Origin: Infirmifilum lucidum
GTDB lineage: Archaea; Thermoproteota; Thermoprotei; Thermofilales; Thermofilaceae
Reading direction: 5' to 3'
Assembly (NCBI RefSeq): GCF_014876775.1
Contig: NZ_CP062310.1
Coordinates: forward strand, 1,465,699-1,529,698
Length of the DNA: 64,000 bases
Below are positions 36,343 through 44,934 of the stretch, piece by piece (the first letter of the stretch is position 1; each line of letters opens with the position of its first letter). A program made the translations under genes and the position numbers. The notes beneath the pieces were generated by a model. The model worked only from the letters and a program-made list of their open reading frames with translations. It was not told the origin of the DNA and ran no database searches.

Positions 36343-36948
36343 CTATCTTGCACCAGCTAGTAGTTGGAGCGAGAGGGCTGCTGTGACAGGAACCGTAAGC
36401 TCGTCTAGGGTCGACAGAGGCGTGGCGAGCTCAACCGCGGCAGACAGTAGAGAAGCTAGAAGAGCCGCCTCTACCCTGACGCCACAAATGAGTGTAGAGG
36501 CCATGGAGGCGAGGAACATCCCGGCAAACCCCGTGAGCGTCTTGTTGCTTAGGGGAACCCTAGGCCCACCCAGAGCCTTACCGAAGATAGCGGCCGCGGC
36601 GTCGCCGAAGCTCGACACCATGACGGTGGCGGCAGCGAGGTGCGGCTCCATGAGCCACACTACAGCTGTAGTCACAGCCCAAAAGTACACAGTGCCAGTG
36701 AAGTAGCCTCTCTCCAGCTCATCTCTCCTAGCCATGAGCCTGTACGTGTGCCACGCGATAGGGATCCTCCAGTTGAGCTTGAGGCGGAGGGAGGCTTCAT
36801 TCAGCGCGTAGAGCACCAGGAAGAAGCAAGCGATGGCCGTGGCATAGGGGTTTCCAAGCCACACTACGACGGGTATGGCCATGAAGCCGGGAATCGCGTG
36901 TATAGACTTCCTCCTGATCTCGGCTACAACCTCCTCCCTCACGCGCAC
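36343..36948 (-). CDS. SEC59/dolichol-kinase-like membrane enzyme
   Basis: A 201-residue polytopic membrane protein of the polyprenol/phytol kinase family. EIRRKSIHAIPGF near the N-terminus, SFGDAAAAIFGKALGG and SNKTLTGFAGMF match the CTP-dependent kinase pattern. A dolichol or geranylgeraniol kinase role in lipid or lipid-carrier synthesis is likely. It begins with GTG 36948 and overlaps the end of the UbiA gene by 10 bases, supporting co-expression with lipid biosynthesis. Confidence 0.87.
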   Translation of the reverse strand: MRVREEVVAEIRRKSIHAIPGFMAIPVVVWLGNPYATAIACFFLVLYALNEASLRLKLNWRIPIAWHTYRLMARRDELERGYFTGTVYFWAVTTAVVWLMEPHLAAATVMVSSFGDAAAAIFGKALGGPRVPLSNKTLTGFAGMFLASMASTLICGVRVEAALLASLLSAAVELATPLSTLDELTVPVTAALSLQLLAGAR

Positions 36949-37775
36949 CGCCCCAGCGAGAAGGCCAGCAGCCCCATGAGTATGGGAAGCTTCAGGAGCC
37001 TCGTGGAGCGCCAGGCCCTGGAGACGGGGTCTCTGCGCGCGTACAGTAGAGTAAGAGCTACCGGCGCGTCCACCCCGAGAACCGCCAGTAAGAGGTACAG
37101 GGCGCCGTAGCCGTAGAGCAGGGGTAGGGGGCTGAGGGCCACCACGGACAGCAACGTAAGGGCTGAGGCCGTAAATGCCGCTCGGGGTCCCCGCGTGGAG
37201 GCCAGCGTCCTGTAGCCGGCACGCAGGTCTCCCGAGATGTCCTCTAGCCCTTTCATAAACTCCCTGCCGAGCACTAGGAGGAAGGCGAAGAGGGCCGGCA
37301 GTAGCGACCAGAGGGGCTTTGGCGCCGCGAGGCCCCCATAGACGATGTTCAGGCTCGAGAGAAGAGCTATTGTGATGTTCCCGGAGACGCCCGTGGCCTT
37401 GAGCGAGACGTCGTAAAGCACGAGGAGGAGAGAGGCAAGAGCCGCCAGAATACCTGCAGGCAGGCTGTGGGCAAACCCTAGAGCAGTGCCACCCAACACA
37501 GTTGCCGCCGAGAAGGCCAGTGCGTCTTCCCGCCGGATGTAGCCGCGGGCAACAGGCCGCCAGGGTTTGTTGATTTTGTCGGCCTCGACGTCCATGACGT
37601 CATTTAGTGCGTTCCCCCCAGCGGCTATGAGGGGAGCCGAGGCCACTAGAAGCCACGGCGGATCCGAGACAGAGCCCCCTCCGGCCACGTAGCCCGTGAG
37701 AACTCCGAGGGCTATTACAAGGCAGTTACCGACCCTGGCTAGCCTCAGCCAGTCCTGGACAGTCACAAAAACCAA
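36939..37775 (-). CDS. UbiA-family prenyltransferase, likely digeranylgeranylglyceryl phosphate synthase
   Basis: A 278-residue membrane enzyme that attaches a second geranylgeranyl chain to the glycerol backbone. The first Asp-rich motif NALNDVMDVEADKINKP lies at about residues 56-72 and the second, FMKGLEDISGDLRAGYRTLA, at about 173-192. The length fits archaeal DGGGP synthases. The start is TTG 37775 or GTG 37766, the latter placed about 28 bases after an AAATTTAAC element. It is translated with the SEC59-like gene, and G1P dehydrogenase is about 2 kb away. Confidence 0.9.
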   Translation of the reverse strand: MVFVTVQDWLRLARVGNCLVIALGVLTGYVAGGGSVSDPPWLLVASAPLIAAGGNALNDVMDVEADKINKPWRPVARGYIRREDALAFSAATVLGGTALGFAHSLPAGILAALASLLLVLYDVSLKATGVSGNITIALLSSLNIVYGGLAAPKPLWSLLPALFAFLLVLGREFMKGLEDISGDLRAGYRTLASTRGPRAAFTASALTLLSVVALSPLPLLYGYGALYLLLAVLGVDAPVALTLLYARRDPVSRAWRSTRLLKLPILMGLLAFSLGRCA

Positions 37776-37842
37776 ATCTTGGGCAACGAGTTAAATTTGA
37801 CTACGACGGTAGACGGAGAGCAGGCGTGGGGGCACGGTAAGT

Positions 37843-37848
37843 TATATA
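37843..37848 (+). promoter_or_regulatory. TATA box of hydrogenase protease gene
   Basis: The hexamer TATATA lies in AGTTATATAGTCC. The spacing to the ATG at 37876 (about 30 bases) and to TTG 37873 fits transcription starting at, or a few bases before, the start codon, so the message would be leaderless. This is inferred from spacing only. Confidence 0.55.
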
Positions 37849-37875
37849 GTCCGGCCAACCTGTATCAGCCGGTTG

Positions 37876-38352
37876 ATGTCGACAGCCCTGGATAGCCTGC
37901 TGGAAGAAGTGAGGTCTGCTAGGAGAGTAGTGCTCGTCGGCCTCGGCAACACCCTGAGGGGTGACGACGGCGTAGGCGTGTTCATAGCCAGGAGGCTCGC
38001 GAAGAGGGGGCTGAAGGACAAGGTGGTCGTAGCCGGCCCGAACCCCGAGTTCTTCGTGCGCGAGATAGCCTCGAGGGAGCCAGAGCTCGTCGTGTTCCTG
38101 GATGCCGTAGACGCCGGCCTGCCGCCAGGTAGCGTGGTTGTGGCCCCCATCCCGGGCGGCGAGGCTAGGGTACCCCCGCTCAGCACGCACGCAATCCCCC
38201 TCTCGCTACTCGTCGAGGCCCTGGGCGTTAGGGCCTACCTCCTTGGGGTGCAGGTCGAGGACACCGAGCTCGGCTCCCGCATGTCGCCTAGAGTCCGGAG
38301 AGCCGGAGAGAGCCTAGCTGAGAAACTGCTAGCCGCTCTCGCAAGCAGGTAG
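37876..38352 (+). CDS. [NiFe]-hydrogenase maturation protease (HycI/HyaD family)
   Basis: A 158-residue endopeptidase that clips the C-terminal tail of the hydrogenase large subunit after nickel insertion. The nickel-sensing and catalytic motif GLGNTLRGDDGVGVF is at about residues 22-36, with later conserved FLDAVDAG and LSTHAIPL carrying the other metal ligand positions (Asp and His). The gene is leaderless by TATA spacing. With hypD at 17803 it shows that the organism makes an active [NiFe] hydrogenase. Confidence 0.93.
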   Translation: MSTALDSLLEEVRSARRVVLVGLGNTLRGDDGVGVFIARRLAKRGLKDKVVVAGPNPEFFVREIASREPELVVFLDAVDAGLPPGSVVVAPIPGGEARVPPLSTHAIPLSLLVEALGVRAYLLGVQVEDTELGSRMSPRVRRAGESLAEKLLAALASR

Positions 38353-38578
38353 CTCAGGCCCAAAGCAATATTTTATAGGCAACAAACGTAGCATTGTACT
38401 GACGCAGTAATGGAGCTAGACTACTATACTGGGGAGACAGCCGGGGAGCGGCTCCCAGAAGCCTGTAAACAACCCCCTGACGGTTGTGGGGGTCGTCCCG
38501 CAGCTCTTCCCCTGAGAAGTCCGGCGAAGGGGGCCTGGGCGTAAAGCTTTTACGGAGACACGCCGAGTTTTGTCTCGG

Positions 38579-39277
38579 ATGATCACCGAGAGAGTGCTAG
38601 CTATCGTCCTAGGGGTTGTAGCGTCGCTGGCGATAGTTTTCGCGGCTGTTAGCCTCAAGGCCCCCCAGCAACCGGTACCACCTCCCCCACCGCCTACGCC
38701 TGTCAGCTATGCCCAGGGAGGCCAGCCACCGGCTCAGCTTGACAGCTCGGAGCTCTCCAAGGCCCTTGAAGTAGCCCAGAGGGATCCCGTGCTCTCGCAG
38801 GTTCTCGGCAAGACTAGCTGGCGTGTCCTGCATTCCGGCCCAGTAGTGCAGGGTGGGGCTAGAGTCGGGGCCGTACTCGTACTGTCACTCTCTGAGCCTG
38901 TAAAGCTGTCAGGCGAGTTCACCCTGATGAACGGCGAGAAGGTGAGGGCACACCTATGGACCCAGACTATCACAGTGAAAGTCAACTTTGCCTCGGGCAC
39001 TGTTGAGGCCATAGACCCCTCACTGGCTAAGCCCCCCTCTGATGTCGTCAGCGCTGAATGGGTTGCTCCTGCAAAGGCTAGGTGTAGTAGCTTTGTCTCG
39101 TCGCTGGGGGTTAAGCCGCTGAAGGTGACCCTAGCAGCAGTATACGAGACCGGGAAGTACCCTGGAGGGCTTGCAGTCTTCCAAATTGAGTTCGAGGGGG
39201 GTGAATACGTAGTCTCCTACGACGTCGCGAGGGGCGTCGTAGTGAGGGAAGCATCCGGGCCTGTGATTAAGAAGTGA
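38579..39277 (+). CDS. Exported protein of unknown function
   Basis: A 232-residue protein with a signal or membrane anchor (about residues 5-27), then a proline-rich linker (PPPPPPTP) and a compact strand-rich domain of about 180 residues. No family is recognised. ATG 38579 is chosen; the frame opens at TTG 38570. An AAAGCTTTTAC element near 38543 may be its TATA. The next exported gene overlaps its stop by one base (TGATG), so the two are co-expressed and probably co-act at the cell surface. Confidence 0.78.
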   Translation: MITERVLAIVLGVVASLAIVFAAVSLKAPQQPVPPPPPPTPVSYAQGGQPPAQLDSSELSKALEVAQRDPVLSQVLGKTSWRVLHSGPVVQGGARVGAVLVLSLSEPVKLSGEFTLMNGEKVRAHLWTQTITVKVNFASGTVEAIDPSLAKPPSDVVSAEWVAPAKARCSSFVSSLGVKPLKVTLAAVYETGKYPGGLAVFQIEFEGGEYVVSYDVARGVVVREASGPVIKK

Positions 39278-39912
39278 TGGATGTGAAGCTGAGGCATGTT
39301 GCCGTACTACTGCTCTTGCCTTTTCTACTTGTAGCTGTAGCTTCCCGCGAGGCCACTACGAACAATTTAACGGTGCTCGCCATCGCCGAGGACAGGTTCT
39401 ACAACTACGACTTCACTTCGCAGTATGTAAGCCCGGGCAGTGTAGACTGGCCTGTGTGCCTAGTCTTCTACGGGAACGCCTACGTCGACAAAGTCAAGAA
39501 CATCTACTGGGGTGTAACTATCTTCGCAAACCCGATGTACGCGTACCTCAACGACGGCTCGGGCTGGGCTTGGGACACAGATAGGGGGACGAAGGGGGTA
39601 TTCTACTCGAATTATCTTAACCAGTACGTGTACCTCCACATGCGCGTGTACGCCCCGAACCCGCCGGACTACATGGGCAACAGCTACTGGGGCAAGTACG
39701 TCATAGCCACGGCGCACTACGACCAATACCCCCTCGAGAGCTGGAGCGGGTACACGGAGTACGCCGAGAGAGACCTGGCCTCGATAGCCTCCTCCAAGGG
39801 CTACACGGTGTACGTAGACTGGGCGTACTTCTATAACCCCGAGCCCTACAGGGCTGAAGGCAACCACATCTGGCTCAACGGCGGCTACGCCACAGCAGTG
39901 TACGTGCCGTGA
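39277..39912 (+). CDS. Secreted tyrosine-rich protein of unknown function
   Basis: A 211-residue protein with an N-terminal signal peptide (VAVLLLLPFLLVAVAS) and a mature part very rich in Tyr, Trp and Gly (YVYLHMRVYAPNPPDYMG). I do not recognise a family. High aromatic content with few Lys suggests an extracellular beta-rich protein. It is coupled to the preceding exported protein by a one-base overlap (ATG 39277). Confidence 0.75.
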   Translation: MDVKLRHVAVLLLLPFLLVAVASREATTNNLTVLAIAEDRFYNYDFTSQYVSPGSVDWPVCLVFYGNAYVDKVKNIYWGVTIFANPMYAYLNDGSGWAWDTDRGTKGVFYSNYLNQYVYLHMRVYAPNPPDYMGNSYWGKYVIATAHYDQYPLESWSGYTEYAERDLASIASSKGYTVYVDWAYFYNPEPYRAEGNHIWLNGGYATAVYVP

Positions 39913-39923
39913 GTAAACCTAAA

Positions 39924-41339
39924 TTACTTCTTTTTCCTGGCGTAGTTCCTCAAGTGGCACAGCATGGCGGCTAGCTGTACAACTGCGTAGTGTGCCTCGG
40001 GGGTCGTAGCCCGCCTGAAGTTCTCCTTAGCAACGTGCTTTATGTCTGTGTACCTGCTCAGAACCATGCCCTCCCAGAGGTCGACGGCGTGGCGATCCGC
40101 AGACAGTATCGTCGCCTCCTTGAGTAGCTCTGGGTCTATTGCTGGTATTGCCATGTCGCAGTTCACCGGGTTGCTTGGCACCCTCGACGCGTAGTTCTCG
40201 AGCATCTCGAGCGCGAGCTTGACGCAGATCAACTGGTACTTCACGCACGGCGACCTGCTCCGGGCGAGCTTGTCGAGCACCTCGTACCTCACGCAATACG
40301 GTACCATTACCCTCGGCCCACCCGGCCTAGCCAGGTTGTGCACGCCCTTGTACACCATGTTCGTGTCAACCACGTAGACGCCGCGAGGGTCGAGGTTCAG
40401 GACTTCGAACCCCAGGAGGCTGTAGAACTCAGCGAGGCTCTTCTTGAAGGCCTCTTCCTTGAAGGCCTCGTACCTGTACAGGCAGGCGTCGCGTCCCCCA
40501 GCGAGGACGTAGAAGGCCTCTAGCAGGAGCCGCTGGAGCGCCTCAGGGGAGTGGGAGCCAGCGCTTATCGAGGCTCTAACGCTCTGTTGCATCGAGGGGG
40601 GCACGGGGAGCCCTCTCAAGCCCTGCTGGCGCGGGGTCTCAGCGAGCTCGCAAATCTTTACGCTGGAAGTCGGCGTCCGGAGGTACACTAAGTTTAGGAC
40701 TTCCTTCTCGCCGAGCTCCTCCCGTAGCTCGAGCGCCAGCTCAGGGGTGCTCGTGTCATTAACCCAGAGCCCCTGGAGGGAGGCGTTTAGTTTCAGGCAC
40801 ACCCTCGCTATTGCTCGTGAGAGCTTCGTGTTGATATAGGTGTTGTCCTTAGTCCCCAGGAAGTTCTCAGCTTTCCTCGAATCGAACCGGCTCAGGGCAG
40901 TGTCTACGGGGCCGCCAAGGACAAGTATCGGCTGGAGATACCTGGGGACGTAGGGGTAGAAGAAGCCGCTCCACGGGCCGAACGGGAACATCACGTGCGC
41001 CACCCGCGCGCCAACACTATCCGCGGCGTGTGTGAGGGCAACTGCCCCTAGGACTGAGCCGGCTGTCGGCACCGCGATGCTGTCGGCAGTGAGCGCCTTG
41101 ACGAGGACATCTATAGCCCCCGAGAGCGTGCCCGGCAGGGGCCTGAGCGAGACGTCTACCCCGAAGAGCCCGTTAATGAAGCCCTTCAGCCTCTGAGCGT
41201 CAGCCTCCGCAAAGCCACTATAGAAGACTTCCACCTCTCCAACCCTAAACGACTCCAGGACACGCGCAACGCTAGAAGCCCCCGACTCGAAGGTGTAGGA
41301 GGGGGAGCCCAGAACGAAAACAGCCTTATCCAGCGCCAT
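39924..41339 (-). CDS. CARF-like/PIN fusion nuclease, orphan CRISPR-type effector
   Basis: A 471-residue protein combining a Rossmann-like N-terminal domain (about 1-145) and a C-terminal PIN nuclease (about 320-450). The first has CARF features: an initial strand VFVLGSPSYTFESG, and a later conserved region SIAVPTAGSVLGAVALTHAA followed by YPYVPRYLQPILVLGG. The PIN part has VVDTN (Asp about 325), a Glu in YCVRYEVLDKL (about 353) and ADRHAVD (Asp about 415 and 420), so the catalytic acids look intact. CARF domains sense cyclic oligoadenylates made by type III CRISPR systems, and CARF-PIN fusions are known. No cas gene is adjacent. ATG 41339 gives the natural N-terminus. Confidence 0.68.
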   Translation of the reverse strand: MALDKAVFVLGSPSYTFESGASSVARVLESFRVGEVEVFYSGFAEADAQRLKGFINGLFGVDVSLRPLPGTLSGAIDVLVKALTADSIAVPTAGSVLGAVALTHAADSVGARVAHVMFPFGPWSGFFYPYVPRYLQPILVLGGPVDTALSRFDSRKAENFLGTKDNTYINTKLSRAIARVCLKLNASLQGLWVNDTSTPELALELREELGEKEVLNLVYLRTPTSSVKICELAETPRQQGLRGLPVPPSMQQSVRASISAGSHSPEALQRLLLEAFYVLAGGRDACLYRYEAFKEEAFKKSLAEFYSLLGFEVLNLDPRGVYVVDTNMVYKGVHNLARPGGPRVMVPYCVRYEVLDKLARSRSPCVKYQLICVKLALEMLENYASRVPSNPVNCDMAIPAIDPELLKEATILSADRHAVDLWEGMVLSRYTDIKHVAKENFRRATTPEAHYAVVQLAAMLCHLRNYARKKK

Positions 41340-41461
41340 GCCGCCCTGAACTAAACAGCTGGAAACCACACAATAAACCTTTGCCTGCAGCTCCCACAAG
41401 CCCACCCAAACAGGTGTTAAACGCTGCCAGCCTGCTTTCCCCGGGCTTCCCCCTAAGTTTC

Positions 41462-41812
41462 CTAAGCTCCTCCTCGAGCCCTGTTGCCACGGTGCCTGGA
41501 CTGACCCTCGAGAGCTCCTCCCCTGAGAACTTCAAGGCCTGGGGAACTGATGGCGCCTCGGGGGCAATTGACCTCGCAGTTATTGCAGCCCGCTATGCAG
41601 TTGTAAGGCTGGAGCACGATGGCTTTCTCTCTGTCGAAACCCCAGAACCGGGCACCATGCCCAGGAGGCCGTAGTCTAGCGCCCGGCGGCCGTAAAACAT
41701 TCGCTTTTCTAAGGGATGGAAATAAGTGCCGACCCACGCTCGCCAAGGGAGTAGCGAACGAGGCCGCGCTTGAATACTCAGACACTGACTGCTTCTTACT
41801 CCTCAGGGCCAA
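41462..41812 (-). pseudogene. 4Fe-4S ferredoxin-like remnant
   Basis: The strand contains AIVLQPYNCIAGCNNCEVNC followed by PRGAI, an unmistakable 4Fe-4S cluster motif (C-x3-C-x2-C-x3-C-P) typical of small archaeal ferredoxin-like proteins. Upstream the reading frame continues as low-complexity, Arg/Pro-rich text without family resemblance, and an ATG close to the motif is in another frame. Downstream, the tail also reads better after a frame change (EELSRVSPGTVATGLEEE). This looks like a short gene damaged by indels, though a short functional protein starting at an unusual codon cannot be excluded. Confidence 0.5.
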
Positions 41813-42004
41813 ATGCCTCGTACCAGCATTGATACTCCAAGTGCCCCGGGGGGAACCCTAGTAATCGTGCACGCCTCCACGCTCAGGAGAATAGTTCCGG
41901 CGCTACAGGCCAACAGGAGTAGCCTCCAGCCCTACTAGCAGCTAGTGCCTTCAACCCCGTACCTTGACGGAGAAGTGTTAAAAGAGTTAAACACGTTTAG
42001 CGCA

Positions 42005-42862
42005 ATGTTCTTACCTGGACAGGCTCTCTCCTTTCCCGTGGCGCAGAGGATCCCAAGATCCCTAAGGTTTTCGGTCTTGGTAGTCTGCTCAGTGCTCTAC
42101 GCCCTAGGGGCGTACGCAACAGGCTGGATCGTCTCCCCCTGGGGCCGCGGGCAGTTCCGGCCAGCTGTAGCTATACCCGCAGCCTTCGCCCTAATAGACC
42201 CCCTAGCCGCCTCGGCGGGGGCCGCCCTGGGAACCCTCATCGCCGACTCGTGGAAGCACGGCACGCTATACCTGCCCAGCCTCCTGGCAGCCGTCCCGGG
42301 CAACTTCATAGGCTTCTACGTCTTCGGCCTCTTGCTGAAGAGGAGGAGCACGTGGAGCGGCTTCATCCTGGCATCCCTAGTTGCAATGGCCCTCGGGAAC
42401 TTCATAGTAGCCTTCCTCTACGTCCCCGTAATCGTGCTACTCGGGATAATCCCGCCCCTACCCCCCGAGCCGCTCCTACTCCTCGCGACGGGGCTCTGGG
42501 TGTGGTTCTTCGCGACCGAGTACCCCTTCCTGCTGGTATTCATCCCGCCAGTCGCCAAGGCCCTGGCCGCCTCCCTCCCATCGATCACCTACTTCAAGCC
42601 AGGCCCCCTCACGCTCGAGGAGGGCAAGAGGCTCGCCACCATACAGTTCCTCGCGGCTCTACTGCTAGCCGTAGCCTCAATAGCTGTGCTCTTCACGCCG
42701 GCAGGCCAGAGCCTGGCGAGGGGCCTCTCGGTCAGGCTAGGTGCTACAGCCTCGCTGAACGCCCTGGCCGTGACTGGAGCCCTGCTCTTCGCCTCCGCGG
42801 CGATCCTGTCCGCCTCGGGCACAGCCTCTTACATGCTCGCTACTAGGAGGAGGCTCTCGTAG
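42005..42862 (+). CDS. Polytopic membrane protein, ECF S-component-like
   Basis: A 285-residue membrane protein with seven to eight hydrophobic segments. GQFRPAVAIPAAFALIDPLA and GAALGTLIADSWKHG recall the first helices of ECF-transporter S components (membrane-embedded vitamin binders), but the protein is longer than usual. ATG 42005 is favoured: a TTAAAAG element about 26 bases upstream fits a leaderless start; GTG 41945 is in-frame upstream. No ECF energising genes are nearby. Substrate unknown. Confidence 0.72.
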   Translation: MFLPGQALSFPVAQRIPRSLRFSVLVVCSVLYALGAYATGWIVSPWGRGQFRPAVAIPAAFALIDPLAASAGAALGTLIADSWKHGTLYLPSLLAAVPGNFIGFYVFGLLLKRRSTWSGFILASLVAMALGNFIVAFLYVPVIVLLGIIPPLPPEPLLLLATGLWVWFFATEYPFLLVFIPPVAKALAASLPSITYFKPGPLTLEEGKRLATIQFLAALLLAVASIAVLFTPAGQSLARGLSVRLGATASLNALAVTGALLFASAAILSASGTASYMLATRRRLS

Positions 42863-42936
42863 AGCCTACCAGCCCTGAAAATGTTTCATTGTAGAGGCAG
42901 AAAAGCTTAAATAGAATTTCTTAAAAAGAGGGAGAC

Positions 42937-43873
42937 GTGGTGCCTCGCCTTTGTCAGTAGAGTACTTGTAGCGGACAGTGTCCCCGAGAGCTTCTTGCAG
43001 AGGCTGAGCTCCCTGGGCTTCAGTGTCGACTACAGGCCGGGCGTGTCCAGGGAGGCTCTGGTCGAGATGCTGGACGGCTACGAGGTTCTCGTGTTCAGGA
43101 GCAGGTTACGGGTAAACCGCGAGCTAATAGACTCTGCAACGAGCCTTAGAGTCCTCGCGCGGTACGGGGTCGGCCTGGACAACGTCGACGTGGACTACGC
43201 CGTCAGCAGGGGTATAGCCGTTGTGAACGCACCATGCTCTTCTGCCGTCAGCGTTGCTGAGCTGACACTAGGCCTCCTACTAATGCTCTTCAGAAACCTC
43301 TACCAGCACGTAGACTCGGTCAAGAAGGGCTACTGGAGCAAAGGGGCTTTCGTGGGCCGCGAGCTACACGGGAAAACGCTCGGCGTCGTTGGCTTTGGGA
43401 GAATCGGCAGGCTCGTTGCGAGGTACGCCGCCTCCCTGAACATGAGAGTCCTCGTGGCAGACGTGAGGGACGTCTCCCGGGAAGCCAGCGAAGTGGGGGC
43501 GGAGCAGGTCGGCCTCGAGGAGTTGCTGTCCTCGTCGCACGCAGTCACGCTCCACGTCCCGCTGACCCCGAAGACGCACCGCATGATCAGCTGGAGGGAG
43601 TTCTCGATAATGAGGGAGGGGGCCTTCCTGGTCAACACGAGCAGGGGGGAGGTCGTGGACTCCGAGGCCCTTCTCGCGAACCTGGACAGGCTGGGCGGCG
43701 TGGCACTAGACGTCCTGGAGGAGGAGCCCCCGAGGAGCGAGCGATTACTCAGGATTATAGCGCACCCGAAGGTCATCGTAACGCCCCACATAGGCGCCGA
43801 GACTCTGGAGGCCCAGGAGAGGATAGGCGAGGAGCTCGCCGTGGCCATAAGGGAGGCGGTGGAGAGGCTATGA
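42937..43873 (+). CDS. serA: D-3-phosphoglycerate dehydrogenase-like enzyme, N-terminal frameshift
   Basis: A D-2-hydroxyacid dehydrogenase: GFGRIGRLVARYA (NAD fold), NTSRGEVVDS, EEEPP and TPHIGAET carry the catalytic Arg, Glu and His. With the aminotransferase that overlaps it by 4 bases, it fits the phosphorylated serine pathway. In the frame of the main body no ATG, GTG or TTG occurs before TTG 42995, yet the text VLVADSVPESF upstream of it is clearly family-like. GTG 42937, preceded by GGGAG, would give MVPRL but runs into a stop unless one base in the T run near 42950 is skipped. Either a sequencing indel, a real frameshift, or an alternative start applies. Confidence 0.78.
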
Positions 43874-44904
43874 AGCTCCTGACGCCCGGGCCCGTACAGG
43901 TTCCTAGGCGGGTGCTGGAGGCATTAGCCAGACAGCCCCTGTTCCACAGGAGCGAGGAGTTCAGGAGAGTATTCGGGGAGGTTCTCGAGAACCTCTCAAA
44001 GCTCTACCCGGGCAGCGAGCCAGTAGTCATCCCCGGGACGGGCACCCTAGCCGTGGATGCCATGGTGTACAACTACGTCGAGCCCGGCGACAAAGTCCTG
44101 GCCGTCGTAAACGGGGTCTTCGGGGAGAGGCTCGTCGAGGCCCTGGGGAGCAGGGGGGCAGAGGTGCTCGTCCTCGAGTCGAGGCCCGGAGAGTCAGTCC
44201 CGTACGAGGCCGTCGAGGAGGAGGCCCTGAGGGTACGCGGCTTGAAGGCCATAGCCGTAGTACACAACGAGACCAGTACTGGCGTCGCTGTAAGGTGCCT
44301 AGACAAGCTCAGAGACCTGGCCCACGGCCTGGGGGCCCTCCTGCTCGTGGACAGCGTTTCGGGCTTCCCGGCAGAGCCAATACCCCCGGGCATAGACGTC
44401 ATCGCCACGGCGTCACACAAGGCCATGCTCGCTACACCCGGCGCGTCCATCCTATACGTCTCGGCGAAGCCCAGGAGCAGTAAGGGCGTACCTCCGAGCA
44501 TGAGGCTGGACAAATTCATCGAGAGCAGGGCTGCCTCCGAGACCCCCTACACGCCGCCCATAAACACCCTCTACGCGCTCAGAGCCTCCACCGAGTACAT
44601 ACTCGAGATGGGAGTCACGAGATACCAGGAGCTACACGCCGAGAGGGCCAAGGCGGTATACTCCCTTGTCAGGGCTAAGCCCCTCGTGAAGGACGTGGCC
44701 GCGCGCAGCCGCACAGTGGCAGCGTTCGAGCTTGCCAGGGCACGGGAGGCCATAGGGGAGCTAGCCTCGAACGGCTACGCGGTGGCCGGGGGGATGGGCG
44801 CCCTCAGGGACAGGGTGGTTAGAGTGGGGCTGATGGGGGAGATAGAGCGGCAAGACCTCGAAGCCGTGGCTAGAGTCCTGAACAAGTACGCCGGCACGGC
44901 CTGA
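43870..44904 (+). CDS. Class V aminotransferase (serine-pathway/alanine-glyoxylate type)
   Basis: A 344-residue PLP enzyme. The N-terminal LLTPGPVQVP, the central LVDSVSGFP with the cofactor-binding Asp, and the PLP lysine in TASHKAMLATPG (about residue 184) are intact. Members convert phosphohydroxypyruvate, glyoxylate or pyruvate using glutamate, serine or alanine. ATG 43870 overlaps the stop of the D-3-phosphoglycerate dehydrogenase gene by 4 bases, so a phosphoserine or serine-glyoxylate aminotransferase role is the best guess. Confidence 0.9.
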   Translation: MKLLTPGPVQVPRRVLEALARQPLFHRSEEFRRVFGEVLENLSKLYPGSEPVVIPGTGTLAVDAMVYNYVEPGDKVLAVVNGVFGERLVEALGSRGAEVLVLESRPGESVPYEAVEEEALRVRGLKAIAVVHNETSTGVAVRCLDKLRDLAHGLGALLLVDSVSGFPAEPIPPGIDVIATASHKAMLATPGASILYVSAKPRSSKGVPPSMRLDKFIESRAASETPYTPPINTLYALRASTEYILEMGVTRYQELHAERAKAVYSLVRAKPLVKDVAARSRTVAAFELARAREAIGELASNGYAVAGGMGALRDRVVRVGLMGEIERQDLEAVARVLNKYAGTA

Positions 44905-44934
44905 CGGCATTAAACGAGAAATATCTTTAGTTTT

